The notes under the pieces were generated by a model, which saw only the letters and a program-made list of their open reading frames with translations, made no database searches and had not been told where the DNA came from. This document shows positions 55,401-64,000 of a stretch of 64,000 bases of DNA, one piece after another. The position numbers were made by a program, and so were the translations under genes. The stretch's first letter is position 1. Each line of letters begins with the position of its first letter. Source of the DNA: Rana temporaria (Eukaryota; Chordata; Amphibia; Anura; Ranidae). Where the stretch lies: positions 144,894,251-144,958,250 of the forward strand of contig NC_053499.1 of assembly GCF_905171775.1 (NCBI RefSeq), given 5' to 3'.

Positions 55401-58400
55401 ACTGGCCGAAAATCGGGGGTCTGCCGATCAGCACCCGAGCAGCGCTCTTAGACTCCACCAGATTTCCTTTTACCAAAACCATGAAATGGAAGGGCCTACC
55501 TGACTGCATACAAATTGAAACTCATACAAATGGAAACTCTTTAGGTTTGACCTCATATTTTATGGTTTTGGTAAATCTGAAGGAAAAAATAAATAAATAA
55601 ATCTACAGAAAATTGGATAGTGTGTATCCAGCTTAAGTCTTCCCTCCACTCAGGTCTCAAATAACACTCAGCACCACATCCCCCCCCCCCCCCCTCCCCT
55701 CTGAGCTGGTCAGTGCGTGACATGAGATTTCTTCCCAATACTTCTGGAAGCTCAGAAAAGCTGTGTAAATTCTGGACAAACAGATGTAAAAGAGAGAGGG
55801 CTTACGATAAACACGTGCAACTTACGTAGGATTTATTTAATCTCGGTGTATGCATCTGATGTGAATTTGATGACGAAACACGCAAGGCGGGACCTACACT
55901 TGACGCAAGCACGCTGAATTCTGTGGCCATTTTTGAATCGTTTGAGATGCGCATTTCTGATTGTTTTTAATGTGAGTGAACATTTGACAAAGAAAAAAAA
56001 CAAATAGTTTTGTTTTCAACTTACTACAACATGGCTTCCTTTACTAGGGTTAGGGGTTTTATAAAAGCAAACTTGGAGGAAGTCATTTAACCACTTGCCA
56101 AACGCATATATACTGCGGCGAGGCTGCGAAAATTGATACACCTGTACGCCGGTCTGTGCATGTGGTACTGCGGGCGGGAGCACACCTCTAGGGCTCGCAG
56201 GTCGAGCGGACTATATCCGCTGGCCACCCACGATCACAGGAAAAAGGCAGAACGGGGACCAGTCAGTCAATGTAAACAAACAGGAGAGGGAGATCGTTGG
56301 ACCGCTCTAAAATTTGAGGGTGAATTTCATCTGTAAGGAGATTTGCCGAGATCACGGTGGTGCTCTGCGGATCCATCCAATACACTGAAGCTGGTGTGGG
56401 ATTTTCACGCTCTGAATTTTATCATTCTAAATCTGTGGATTACTGGAGGATTTTAAAGAATATATTTCCCCCCCCCAATGAGGGTCCAGACAGGTTGAAA
56501 TTACCGTAATTGGAACTGGCACCTTAACATTCTTTTTAGGAATCAGAGATGCTGCTAAACCGCTTACCTGGATTTTCGAGATGCGGCTGGAGAAGGGGAC
56601 ACGGAGGCTGAAGACGATCCGGAGGATCTGGACACCGATCCGGACCTAGAACTGGAGCCGCTGTAACTGCTGCCACTTCCACTGACGCTACCACTGACTG
56701 TTCTCCTGAAATATTTATACACCAGTCAGATGTGCTGAATAAGAGGCAAGCACCAAGTCATACAATATGCAAGGTTTGAGTTGTCGTACCTTCTGGGTGG
56801 AACTTTCTTCTTCGTCTCCTTGGCTCGTCCAATTCTGTTTTCAACGGTTTTAGGTGGTTCTACCCCAACTTTTGCAGGTTTTGGAACTGCTGCAGGCGCT
56901 GCGGGAGGGGCAGCTTTCTTCACAGTTGGTTTGTCACTGAACGAGAAGGAAAAATAAATTTACATTGTTGTATTTATTCAATCTCGGAGAAGATCCCTGC
57001 AATCTTCTACAGAGTCATTTAAAAGGCTCATTTTAGTTTTGGAGACGCCATCTGAATGCCAGCTCTATTGCAGGTCGAGCAGGGAACACTTCCTTCTGGC
57101 ATTCACTCCATGCCGCTGTACTGCATTTAGCCTCATTTTACTACTGACATCACAAGACAAGTATTGCAAACCCGACCTCTCAAGCTGAGCAAATTTCATC
57201 TGGTGCCTGGCAAGATGGCTGAAATTCGCTCAACACAGCTCCATCTGCCCAAAAAAATATTGTTTGAGCAACTTCGAAGAAGCTGCTGGAATTTTTCTGG
57301 TCAAACTTGGGCCCCATTCACACTGGGGCGGTGGGTGCGGTGGCAGCAGCGCTTTACCAGCAATTATACGTTATTAGGCAGATAGCGGGGCGCTTTACCC
57401 CCCGCTAGCAGCCGAGCAAGGGTTAAAACCAAAGAAAAGCACCACTTTACCGGCGGTATAGCCACGGTGCCCATTTATTTTAAATGGGCAGGAGTGGTAT
57501 ATGCACCGCTCCAAAGATGCTGCTAGGACTTTTTTTTTACCGTCCTGCTAGCGTACTACTCCAGTGTGAAAGCCCTCGGGGGCAGCGGCTCTTTCAGGGC
57601 GATTTGCAGGCGCTATTTTTAGCGTTATAGCGCCTGCAAAGTGCCTCAGTGTGAAAGAGGTCTTAGGCTGCATCTAATCAAGTGCAGGTGGTGTTTAGGT
57701 ATTCCGACAGCTGCTGTCAGAATACAACAGGCAGGCTAAACACCATGGGTGGAGGAATCTGTTAAGCTGGCCATAGATGGATAAATGTTATTTGTTCAGA
57801 TCAGCAGGGACCGGCCGGATTTCCATGCATGTGTGACCATATGGATCTTGCTTTGTGCACTGGTCCAAATCATTTGGTGGATGGGGAATTATGGTGTGGG
57901 GTTGATTTTCAGTGGTTGGGCTTGGCCCCTTAGTTCCAGTGAAGGGAGCTATTAACGCATCGGCATACCAAGACATTTTGGACAATTTCATGTGCTCAAC
58001 TTTGTGGGAACAGTTTGGAGATGGCCCCTTCCTGTTCCAACATGACTGCACACCAGTGCACAAAGCAAGGTCCATAAAGACATGTATGAGCAAGTTTTTT
58101 GGTGAGGGGGACACTTGACTGGCCTGCACAGAGTCCTGACCTCAACCCGATAGAACACCCACCGCCACGCATATTCCGGAGGGAAGTTACGGCCTTATTT
58201 CAATTTTTTTTAGCATTTGCTCCACAGACTTTTAAAAAAACTGAAATTTTCATTCTTTTCCATCTAAAATGTTTGGATCTGAATGTCCGCAGTTCTGAAT
58301 TGCACTAGAAAGTTCCTTTTCATTTATCTTTTTGGCACGTCGCACTCCAGGAAAAAAAAAAAAACCCATGGGAATGCGGACATTATTAACAGCCCAGTTA

Positions 58401-59569
58401 CGTCACAATTCAGATTTCTTTGTTAAATAGTTAATCTTAGATCACGAATGACAAGAAGTTACCCTCAGGGCAAAGCTGACACAATACACTTCTACAGAAA
58501 AAATGAAGCATAAAAAAACAAAGTTTAGTTGAGAAAAAAAAAAAAGGAAAACTGAACAAAAACAAAAAATTATCTAAAAATAATTCCCGGCAGTGTCCTG
58601 CATGCGGATTTGCTAAGAGGGAGGATGATAAAGGTGGGCTGCTAAATGCCTTCCCTCGGGGTCAGATCTTAATCATTGGAAATCTCCCCGCCATACAGCA
58701 GGAAACCCCAAGTGTCACGTGACCCTGAATTATGTACTCAGCTTGCAGCTGCTGGGAAATTGCCATTTGTGACGTGTGATCCAAAGGTTCAAGGGCGCCC
58801 TTTCCAACAGTTCTCAATTTTGAGCAATTACCACACTATTGTTAGGACCTTGATATCACGTGCACTTTTACTACAATAACTGCCAAGTTATCAACAGTGG
58901 TAAGCCAGTCGTTTCGATTGAATTGTGTGTCCCTATAGCAGTGGTCTCAAAACTGCGGCCCAGGGGCCGGATGCAGCTCTTTGCTTGCCTTTATTCGGCC
59001 CCTAGGGCACCATTTCTTCCACTTACACAAGACACTATTCTGCCATCTGACACCAACAATGGGACACCATTTCTGCCACTGATACCAATAATGAGGTACT
59101 ACCCCCCTGCCATGATGCTACTGATGGGGCCCTATTTATCCACCAATACGGCGATGTTTACTTCCACTAATGACAGGAAAATTTCCACTCACACTAGCCA
59201 CAGTTCGGCCCTCAAAGTCTGAAGGACAATAAACCAGCCCTTTGATTAGAAAGTTTGGAGAGCCCCTGCTCTATAGTAAAAAGATGCAGCTGAAAGATCT
59301 GTATAATGCAGACTGGCAAACCCAAGTGGCACTATTGGGCCCCTTTCATACGGGGTGGACTGCAATTAAATCAGCAGGGGGATCTGTCTGCTAATCCCCT
59401 GATCAGAGCAGAGTGGGCGGATGACAGGTCAGTGTCTGCTCAGTTTATGCAGAGTGGACACAGACTAAGCCCACACTGCTCCATGGACTGGTGGGTGTAA
59501 ACGTACTCTGATGTTATGGAAATACATTTCCCATGATGCTTAAAGCGGAGTGCCGAAAAAAAAAGAAAT

Positions 59570-59600
<31 letters not shown>

Positions 59601-62600
59601 AGTCAGCAGCTACAAATACTGCAGCTGCTGACTTAATATATGGACACTTGCCTGTCCTGGGCGCCCGCGATGTCGGCACCTGAAGCTAATCGGTCCCTCG
59701 GCTCTCAGGATGCTGCCGCCATCTTCGGTAAGGGAATCAGGAAGTGAAGCCTTGAGGCTTCACTTCCTGGTTCCCTACTACACATGCGTGAGTCGCGCTG
59801 CGCGATCCCACTGGTTCCTGCTATCTTCTGGGATCTGTGCGTCTCCCAGAAGACAGTGGGGGGGACGGAGAGGGCACTGGACGTGTTGATCTATGTGGGA
59901 GCAAATACCTGGTTTACACAGGTATCTGCCCGCCCCCCCCCCCCCCTGAAACTCAGTTTTAACTACACTGCAGAGTGCATGACCATCATGGGAAATGTAG
60001 TTTGAAAATATCTGGGGTGCCAAGGTTCAACATCACTGGCCTAGATGGAGGGGGGGCCGATCCTCTTCCGATTTTTTTTTCTTTTTTTAGCAGATCGGAG
60101 GTAAACCGGTGTAAAATGACAAGTTGAGTGAGAAGGGACTTTCTTGGGAGAAAGGTCATTTTAGAGCGAGTGGTAAAATTAAATAAAATACCATAAGACT
60201 CATTAAAAACCTGTTACTCCACTGGACGGATACACATATGCATAAGAAATATCTACTAGGCATCACTGGCTGTTGTAAAGGATAGGCATTGAGGGTGAGT
60301 GTGCCTCGTGCACAGCTTGAGAAAAGTCACATGACCAGTAGGCACTCACACTTTAGGTGCAGGAACCGCGTCCCCTTTGCTTTTAGCGGAAGCTTTGTGC
60401 TGTGAGGGGGTTGGCGAGGGAGATGGAGAGGAGGAGAATGATCGGGACCTGAAAATAAAGAATCACACAATGAAAATCCAGAATCACAATTTCAAAAATG
60501 GACAATACTTTTTACTTCGTTTTGATAGGTTGGGGTAGAACTCCCGTCATATTTTATTTGAATATGTAAAACCTTGTGACCCGTCATATAAATCTAGTGG
60601 AGCTGCCAGCACTAAACACACTTCCTAAACATGCGAAATGAACAAAGTAAATCAGAATAATTTTTGTAATTCTGTCATTTCATTGTCCCCACTTCCAAGA
60701 TTTCCCCTTTTTTAAATAGAAGGGTTTAGGGCTATCAGCCGATCGACCTCTACAAACTCAGCAGTGCCTAAAAATGGAGAGCAACTGAGCATGTGCAGAG
60801 CAGGGTGAGACAATGTATTATTGGATTTTAACCACTTGCCTAATGGGCATTTTCACCCTCTTCCTGCCCAGGCCAATTTTCAGACGTCAGCGCTGTCACA
60901 CTTCGAACGACAATTGCGCAGTCATGCAACACTGTACCCAAACTAAGTTCTTATTATTTTTTTGAGACAGATAGAGCTTTCTTTTAGGTGGTATTTAATC
61001 ACCACAGTTTTTATTTTTTGATAGACAGAAAAAAACGACTATCCTTCACCAATGTGTGCCGATAAGGCTGCACTGATGGGCACTTTAGTCGGCTGCACTA
61101 ATAGGACACCAATGATCAGTGCCCTTATAATCAGTGTAGATGTCCCCTGTGTGGATTTGCTGGTTATCGGCTCTCCTCTCACGCTGTCAGCATGAGGCGA
61201 GGACTGCCGATAACCAGCAAATACGGTATACACTGATCAGCTGTGACTGGCTACAGCTGGTCAAACGATATAGAGCCACTGTGATTGGCTCATTACCCCA
61301 ATCTGTGATTGGCAATTTCTGAAGGAGACCGCGATCACAGGTCCGCGCCGCTGGGGCATGCGGGAAGCGCAATCACAGGATGGAGGGCGTAGACCAGGAA
61401 TATGCAATTATACCAGGAATATGCAATTAGCGGACCTCCAGCTGTTGCAAAACTACAAGTCCCATCAGGCTTCTGCCTCTGGGTGTCATGCTTGTGGCTG
61501 TCAGTCTTGCTAAGCCTCATGGGACTTGTAGTTCTGCAACAGCTGGAGGTCCGCTAATTGCTTATCCCTGGTGTAGACGATAAGGTGATGGGAGCCAAAA
61601 GGAAAGCAAAAGCCCTCCATATTTATTCACGCCATATCTACCAAATACAATGGATATAAAAAGTCTACACACCCCGGTTAAATTGTCAGGTTTCTGTGAT
61701 GTAAAAAAACGAGACCGAAGAAATCATTTTAGAACTTTTTCCACCTTTAATGTGACCTATAAACTGTACAGCTCAATTGAAAAACTGAAATCTTTTAGGA
61801 GGGGGTAAAAAGTAAAATAAAATGTGGTCGCACATCCTCCTATGACTGGGGATATAGCTGTGTGCAGAATTAAGCAATCACATTTAAACTCATATTAAAT
61901 AGGAGTCAATACACACTTGCCATCATTTTTGCATCCACTGTTGCATCGGGGCCCACAAGCTTCAAGCTACGTCTCTGGCTAGGACAGGTGAGCGTTTGAT
62001 CGGTGGTGTCTAAAGATGCAGGGATTTTAGTTTTAGCATGAACTTCCACTTTAAAGTTTTGGAATGGCTGTGTAAAGGAGATGTCCTCGCAATCTGACAG
62101 ATTTGGACCGTTTTTGTAAAGAAGAGTGGGCAAATATTGGCAAGTCAAGAAGTGCCATGCTGATAGACTCATACCCAAAAAAGACTGAGTGCTGTAATAA
62201 AATCAAAAGGTGCTTCAACAAAGTATTAGTGTTAGGCCCCATTCACACTAGGCCGACTGTCGCTACGGAGTTGCCCGCTCCCGCCAGCTCAGCGGGAGAT
62301 CAGTCCGCAGATCCCTGCTGAGCTGGCAGATGACAGGCTCGTCTCTGCTCACTAAGCGGGGAGGGGCCTGTGCAGCGCCGCCGATTCCTATGGAGCGATC
62401 TGATGAAAACGGGCAGCATGTCCGTTTTCATTAGATCTCACCCGATCCGATATGGATGGATATGGACGTATCGCCATACGTCTGATTTTGGCGGATCGGA
62501 TTGGGTCGGATGTCAGCGGACATGTTTCCGCTGACATCCGACGCTCCATAGGACTGCATGGAGCGGCCGTTCAGGTCCGCCGTCAAAACTGACAGGCGGA

Positions 62601-63029
62601 CCTGAACGGTCCTGTCCGTGTGAATGGGGCCTAAGGGTGTGCACACTTATGCAACCATATTTTATTTTACTTCCCTCCACCTAAAAGATTTCAGTTTGTT
62701 GTTAGAGTTTTACATTTTATAGGTCACATTAAAAAGGTGGAAAAAGTTCTGAAATTATTTATTTTTTTGTCTCCTTTTTACATCACAGAAACATGACTTT
62801 TTATATCCACCATTAGGACAATTCGAGTCACCTTTTATTGGTTTGGCAATTTACAAAAGAAATGGTTATCCTGTCATGTCAGGGTCAAACGGAAACCATG
62901 ACTCTTGCGAGTATTGACAACGTTTTAAAACAAGAGCAGAAAGAGAAGCTTGAACAATTGCAACACCTGAAAGTGTCAGTTTCCGGCAGCCGGAAGAACT
63001 GGTTTTCTCTTTTACAGTGGAAGGGCTGA

Positions 63030-63064
<35 letters not shown>

Positions 63065-63238
63065 CAGAATTCTGCAATATTACATGATTATTAAACATAA
63101 AACAGGACACCGGCGCACCTGGAGCGGCTGCCGGAGAAGGAGCTGTGCCGGGAGGAGCGGCTGGAGTAAGAGCTGTATGAGGAGGATCTGGAACGCGAAG
63201 ATCCGGAACCGGAATAGGAGGAGGATCGTGAGGAGGAC
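42431..63238 (-). CDS. zc3h18: zc3h18, 3'-terminal coding exons (5' part outside the window)
   Basis: Nuclear CCCH-zinc-finger protein which, by family knowledge, links the cap-binding/ARS2 complex to RNA export and the exosome. Coding exons in the window, 5' to 3': 63119-63238, 60350-60448, 56790-56936, 56568-56705, 52571-52731, 50709-51211, 47980-48076, 42814-42907, 42431-42632, about 520 residues. All introns are GT-AG and reading phases agree. Order: Ser/Arg-rich region, Pro/Ala/Lys linker, Ser-rich stretch, charged KRVRE repeats, conserved KEIKLTLLSK and SRKRYEPSDKDR, and a C-terminal coiled-coil-like REELLKQLKAVEDAIARKRA. The zinc finger is upstream. il17c follows on the same strand. 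Confidence 0.95.
42814..42907 (-). CDS. zc3h18: zc3h18 penultimate exon
   Basis: 94 nt between TGCTGTAG|TGCC and GACAG|GTAGGT. Encodes PDRKQPGKPLSPKLERLRIP and an Asn/Lys/Pro tail leading into KRPTSPPP. Confidence 0.92.
43389..43447. repeat. A-rich simple repeat
   Basis: Nearly pure A with periodic single C (about ten A then C), in a zc3h18 intron. Confidence 0.9.
43867..43892 (+). ncRNA. Hammerhead-like motif, degraded core
   Basis: Stem ACCC/GGGT encloses AATCTTGT, followed by GAAAC (43883-43887) and the palindrome ACATGT ending GTC. The expected CTGANGA is decayed to TTTTAA. AATAAA occurs about 50 bp downstream. Confidence 0.35.
44096..44124 (+). ncRNA. Hammerhead-ribozyme-like motif, best-preserved core
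   Basis: CTGATGA (44096-44102), one T, perfect stem GCCA/TGGC with loop TTA (44104-44114), GAAAC (44115-44119), then ACACGT ending GTA. All invariant hammerhead core residues are present apart from the extra base between the core and stem II. Confidence 0.45.
44551..44901. mobile_element. Foldback MITE (TTAAAGGGGTCGTAAAGG)
   Basis: TTAAAGGGGTCGTAAAGGTT and AACCTTTACAACCCCTTTAA are inverted ends; pairing continues through CTAAATAGG/CCTATTTAG, TTCTAAATG/CATTTAGAA and CACTTCCTGTTT/AAACAGGAAGTG almost to the centre. A fragment recurs near 54.72 kb. In a zc3h18 intron. Confidence 0.92.
46097..46272. repeat. Foldback MITE (CAGTCCTCAAGGC)
   Basis: TCCAGTCCTCAAGGCACCCC with AACAGGTCAT faces ATGACCTGTTGGGGCGCC with TTGAGGACTGGA. 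Confidence 0.92.
46396..46457. repeat. Microsatellite (CA)n then (TACA)n
   Basis: About 20 CA dinucleotides followed by five TACA units. Confidence 0.97.
47287..47343 (-). repeat. LINE 3' tail, inverted copy
   Basis: GTTACATAGTTAG and ACACAAGTCCAATCC are the reverse complement of the CR1/L2-like tail at 9.75 kb, slightly diverged. Confidence 0.65.
47980..48076 (-). CDS. zc3h18: zc3h18 exon (KRYEPSDKDR)
   Basis: 97 nt between CTCCAG|GGCACAG and GAACGGG|GTGAGT. Encodes GTDKGSRKRYEPSDKDR and PPAKKSNLSPER. A nearer acceptor (CACAG|ATAAAG) exists but only the first keeps phase with the flanking exons. Confidence 0.93.
48645..48998. mobile_element. Element with GACCCCTTTCACACTG ends
   Basis: GACCCCTTTCACACTGAGG and CAGTGTGAAAGGGCTC are the inverted ends; interior GCGCTATAGCG and CCGCTAGCGGG blocks. 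A sister in opposite orientation is at 57.31-57.67 kb. Confidence 0.85.
49045..49185 (+). repeat. Short retroelement-like repeat (GGCGCTATATAAATA tail)
   Basis: TTGTAAGCTCTACCGAGCAG, CTGTATTGTGACTG, GTAAAGCGATACGCAAACTG and TTGGCGCTATATAAATATTA in order; the tail is shared with 12.06-12.14 kb. Confidence 0.65.
49681..49818. repeat. Near-perfect foldback (TCAGTGATGGCGAACC)
   Basis: TCAGTGATGGCGAACCTTGG and CCAAGGTTCGCCATCACTGA are the ends. The arms contain ATTTCCCATGATGCTCC and its inverse and pair to the centre. Confidence 0.95.
50374..50571. repeat. Long palindrome just downstream of a zc3h18 exon
   Basis: AAAAGTTCTACATGCACAAT faces ATTGTGCATGTAGAACTTTT; inner ATCCCATGAGGAAATGATGA faces TCATCGTTTCCTCATGGGAT, with a TATGGTGTGACTTC pair further in. 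The centre lies about 235 bp past the donor of exon 50709-51211. Confidence 0.93.
50709..51211 (-). CDS. zc3h18: zc3h18 exon with KRVRE repeat expansion
   Basis: 503 nt between TTCTTTAG|GTCCCAC and AGCAAG|GTGATT. Encodes GPTDKTKKEG, about six 15-residue repeats of the form DDKRVREEDNKRVRE, a Pro/Ala/Lys linker, and the conserved HKEIKLTLLSK. The repeat is a 45-bp coding minisatellite (about 50870-51150). Confidence 0.95.
51518..51670. repeat. Foldback with GACCTCCAGCTGTTGC arms, copy 2
   Basis: CAGGGATATACAATTAGC ... GCTAATTGCATATCCCTG; the inner arms carry ACTACAAGTCCCATCATG and its inverse. Confidence 0.93.
52571..52731 (-). CDS. zc3h18: zc3h18 Ser-rich exon
   Basis: 161 nt between TTCACCAG|GTCGC and AAAAAG|GTAACT. 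Encodes SLSVSSVSSVSSVSSSSSS, RSADSDDMYADLASP and SSASSRSPIPAQ. The DDMYADLASP block is characteristic of this gene. Confidence 0.95.
53023..54528. mobile_element. Element with AACCACTTGCCAACC ends and nested foldbacks
   Basis: TAACCACTTGCCAACCGGGCC-type left end (53023) faces GGCCTGGTTGGCAAGGGGTT at the right (about 54500-54520). It contains three nested foldbacks and two A-rich runs. In a zc3h18 intron. Confidence 0.75.
53281..53741. repeat. Three foldbacks with GGCCCTCCAGCTGTT arms
   Basis: Units at about 53281-53422, 53438-53580 and 53594-53741 (third inverted) each contain CTCAAACTACGGCCCTCC, ACTACACATCCCATGAGG and GGCATGATGGGAATTGTAG. The copies are very similar. Confidence 0.93.
55227..55235 (-). 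CDS. zc3h18: Candidate 9-nt zc3h18 microexon
   Basis: The minus strand reads AATCAG|GAAGTCCAG|GTATGC: a 9-nt exon bounded by a good acceptor and donor. It fits the phase between exons 56568-56705 and 52571-52731, inserting KSR between the RKSR and SLS already encoded. Without it the flanking exons also join in frame, so it would be alternative or a decoy. Confidence 0.4.
55856..55883 (+). ncRNA. Hammerhead-like motif, weak
   Basis: CTGATG followed by GTGA/TGAC (one mismatch), GAAAC at 55875-55879, then ACACGC. The GT of the cleavage triplet is lost. Confidence 0.25.
56568..56705 (-). CDS. zc3h18: zc3h18 Ser/Gly/Arg-rich exon
   Basis: 138 nt between ATTTCAG|GAGAAC and TCCAG|GTAAGC. Encodes RTVSGSVSGSGSSYSGSSS through SPSPAASRKSR. 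Confidence 0.93.
56790..56936 (-). CDS. zc3h18: zc3h18 Pro/Ala/Lys exon
   Basis: 147 nt between GTTCAG|TGACAA and AGAAG|GTACGA. Encodes DKPTVKKAAPPAAPAAVPK, then ENRIGRAKETKKKVPPR. Confidence 0.93.
57312..57666. mobile_element. Element with CCCATTCACACTGGGG ends
   Basis: GGCCCCATTCACACTGGGGC at the left and CAGTGTGAAAGAGGTC at the right are the ends; interior GCTAGCAGG and GCGCTTTACC blocks are shared, inverted, with 48.65-49.0 kb. Confidence 0.8.
57764..58195 (+). pseudogene. Tc1-like transposase C-terminal fragment, third subfamily
   Basis: Reads GLGPLVPVKGAINASAYQDI, QHDCTPVHKARS and WPAQSPDLNPIEHP, the DDE-domain end of a Tc1 transposase of a different subfamily from those at 0.4-5.2 kb. 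One frameshift, 5' missing. Confidence 0.85.
58196..58938. other. Intronic stretch without a recognised feature
   Basis: zc3h18 intron; A-rich runs near 58350 and 58540, nothing else recognised. Confidence 0.5.
58939..59269. mobile_element. hAT-like element (CAGTGGTCTCAAAACTGCGG)
   Basis: Starts CAGTGGTCTCAAAACTGCGG and ends AAGTTTGGAGAGCCCCTG; interior TGACACCAACAATGGGACAC repeats. Related to 22.55-22.86 kb. Confidence 0.75.
59541..59985. repeat. Interspersed repeat (AAAGCGGAG), second copy
   Basis: Same family as 2884-3300, with an expanded (GAAA)n run at about 59565-59600 and an AGTCAGCAGC/GCTGCTGACT hairpin. Confidence 0.78.
60350..60448 (-). CDS. zc3h18: zc3h18 Ser/Pro-rich exon
   Basis: 99 nt between TTTTCAG|GTCCCG and TAAAGT|GTGAGT. 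Encodes SRSFSSSPSPSPTPSQHKAS then AKSKGDAVPAPK. Confidence 0.93.
60826..61411. repeat. Common frog-type repeat (AACCACTTGCC)
   Basis: Begins TTTAACCACTTGCCTAATGG; includes CGACAATTGCGCAGTCATGC and TAGAGCTTTCTTTTAGGTGG. A related inverted segment lies at about 43.3-43.6 kb. Right end not defined. Confidence 0.55.
61412..61571. repeat. Foldback with GGACCTCCAGCTGTTGC arms, copy 3
   Basis: CCAGGAATATGCAATTAGCG ... CGCTAATTGCTTATCCCTGG, with ACTACAAGTCCCATC inside. The outer 19-bp end (ACCAGGAATATGCAATTA) is duplicated just upstream. Confidence 0.93.
61651..62812 (+). mobile_element. Tc1-like transposon, internally deleted, with nested MITE
   Basis: TGGATATAAAAAGTCTACAC at the left and ATGACTTTTTATATCCACC at the right are the ends of long inverted terminal repeats (TAGAACTTTTTCCACC/GGTGGAAAAAGTTCT inside). 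Only the last part of the transposase region remains (AAAGAAGAGTGGGCAAATAT through AAAGACTGAGTGCTG). In a zc3h18 intron. Confidence 0.9.
62235..62631. mobile_element. MITE with GGCCCCATTCACAC ends, nested in Tc1
   Basis: GGCCCCATTCACAC and GTGTGAATGGGGCC are perfect inverted ends flanked by TA on both sides. The interior carries further palindromes (GGACCTGAACGG/CCGTTCAGGTCC, TGTCAGCGGACATG). Confidence 0.9.
63029..63062. repeat. Poly-A run
   Basis: A continuous run of about 34 A directly after GGGCTGAC, intronic, 57 bp past the donor of exon 63119-63238. It may be the tail of a retroelement on the plus strand. Confidence 0.9.
63119..63238 (-). CDS. zc3h18: zc3h18 Ser/Arg/Tyr-rich exon (5'-most in window)
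   Basis: 120 nt between TTTTCAG|GTCCTC and CTCCAG|GTGCGC. Encodes SSRSSSYSGSGSSRSRSSSY and SSYSSRSSRHSSFSGSRSR, an RS-like segment. Phase requires a further upstream exon beyond the window. Confidence 0.93.
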
Positions 63239-64000
63239 CTGAAAAGGGAATTAAAAACGGTTACTTTCTTATTAGGAGTCCAATAACTAATGAATTCATG
63301 TGTTATCTGCATGCGCTGCCAACTCCTCCAAACTGATACCCACCTGTCAAGGAATTTTGGTAATTACATAACTCCTCCCAAGAGGCAGCCCATTACTTAT
63401 ATATCAGGGCTGAGGGCTCAGGAGAGAACAGAGTCAGGGGGCTGTGATGATTTCAGGAAGCCATGTACAGAACCCTACCAGCCCCTCCCATAAGCTATGA
63501 TCTACCTGCACTGCATAGAGGAGCACATAGACCCAACTAAAAGTTGATTAAACTTCATTAGTATAACACAACACATGTTAAAGCTGAACACGTTTCACAC
63601 TATCAAACAGTGCTATAGCTTTGATTAAGCACTGTTTGATAGGGTGAAACGCGCCAGCTCTTTTGAATAATAAAAAAAAGCAAATTTTTTTTGCGGCTGT
63701 CCAGAACTTCTTCCCATTTCATTGCTATATGCATCACCAGCGGCTTCTAAACTGGAGGAGAGGTTTTACCTTCGTCTGACCTATAGGGTTTGTTACGACA
63801 AAACTTCATGTTCCGGATATGACCCTGCTGTATGAGAAAGTATCCTGTTCTCTTTGTATCACTTCCTTTAGGTGCAGTCCCTGGCATTCCTGCTAGTCCC
63901 CTTTCTTTCCTATTAAACACTGACCACACTAAGCAAGAGAACACACAAGGGAACGATTGCTGGAAGGAAGAGTCTAATAAGAAATGGAACTATTTATGAT
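63239..64000. other. zc3h18 intron to window edge
   Basis: No exon recognised. GAAAC at 63646-63650 follows TTTGATTAAGCACTG...AGGGT and may be a decayed member of the hammerhead-like family. Confidence 0.5.

Noticed and set aside
63747..63944. Possible further zc3h18 exon on the minus strand
   Set aside because: The 65-codon frame lacks convincing flanking splice sites in phase and shows no zinc-finger or RS content.
1..64000. CRISPR arrays, operons or prokaryotic systems
   Set aside because: The tandem repeats have no spacers of constant size and the genes have introns; the DNA is vertebrate.

Overview
The window looks like nuclear DNA of an anuran amphibian, probably a ranid-type frog; that is an inference. 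It rests on two intron-containing vertebrate genes, an intact vertebrate-type DIRS retrotransposon, and an extreme density of Tc1, hAT and foldback elements. Many of those have ends resembling GCCTCGTACACACG or GGGCCAGATTCAC, which I associate with ranid genomes. There is no operon structure and no sign of prokaryotic DNA.

Only two host genes can be supported, both on the minus strand. At 18.5-21.8 kb is a complete three-exon interleukin-17C gene (about 192 aa) with a TATA-like box, a kappaB-like site and AU-rich 3' UTR motifs. From 41.7 kb to the right edge lie nine (possibly ten) 3'-terminal coding exons of zc3h18, which encodes a nuclear CCCH/Ser-Arg-rich RNA-processing protein. Its zinc-finger exons lie beyond the window. 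The order and orientation zc3h18 then il17c match the tetrapod arrangement (human 16q24), so each assignment supports the other.

Layout. 0-8.3 kb: foldbacks, two broken Tc1 elements carrying nested insertions, and several minisatellites, one of them invaded by two elements. 8.9-9.8 kb: 3' end of a CR1/L2-like LINE. 10.3-12.1 kb: foldbacks and a hammerhead-like motif. 12.28-18.22 kb: a structurally complete DIRS element with inverted terminal repeats, an internal complementary region exactly matching both ends, an RT/RNase H/methyltransferase ORF, and a 1399-codon frame joining Gag-like and tyrosine-recombinase regions. 18.5-21.8 kb: il17c. 22-41 kb: intergenic repeats, including a 135-bp tandem array, a Tx1/L1-like LINE cut by a MITE, a 2.26-kb hAT inserted in the end of a MITE, foldback families, and a 1.5-kb purine-rich tract. 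41.7-64 kb: zc3h18 with repeat-filled introns.

The most unusual signals are the single open frame through the whole DIRS element and a recurrent motif at up to seven loci. That motif (CTGAYGA-like, short hairpin, GAAAC, ACNNGT) resembles the core of minimal hammerhead ribozymes. Also notable are a 45-bp coding minisatellite and a possible 9-nt microexon in zc3h18, and several insertions whose target-site duplications can be read directly.
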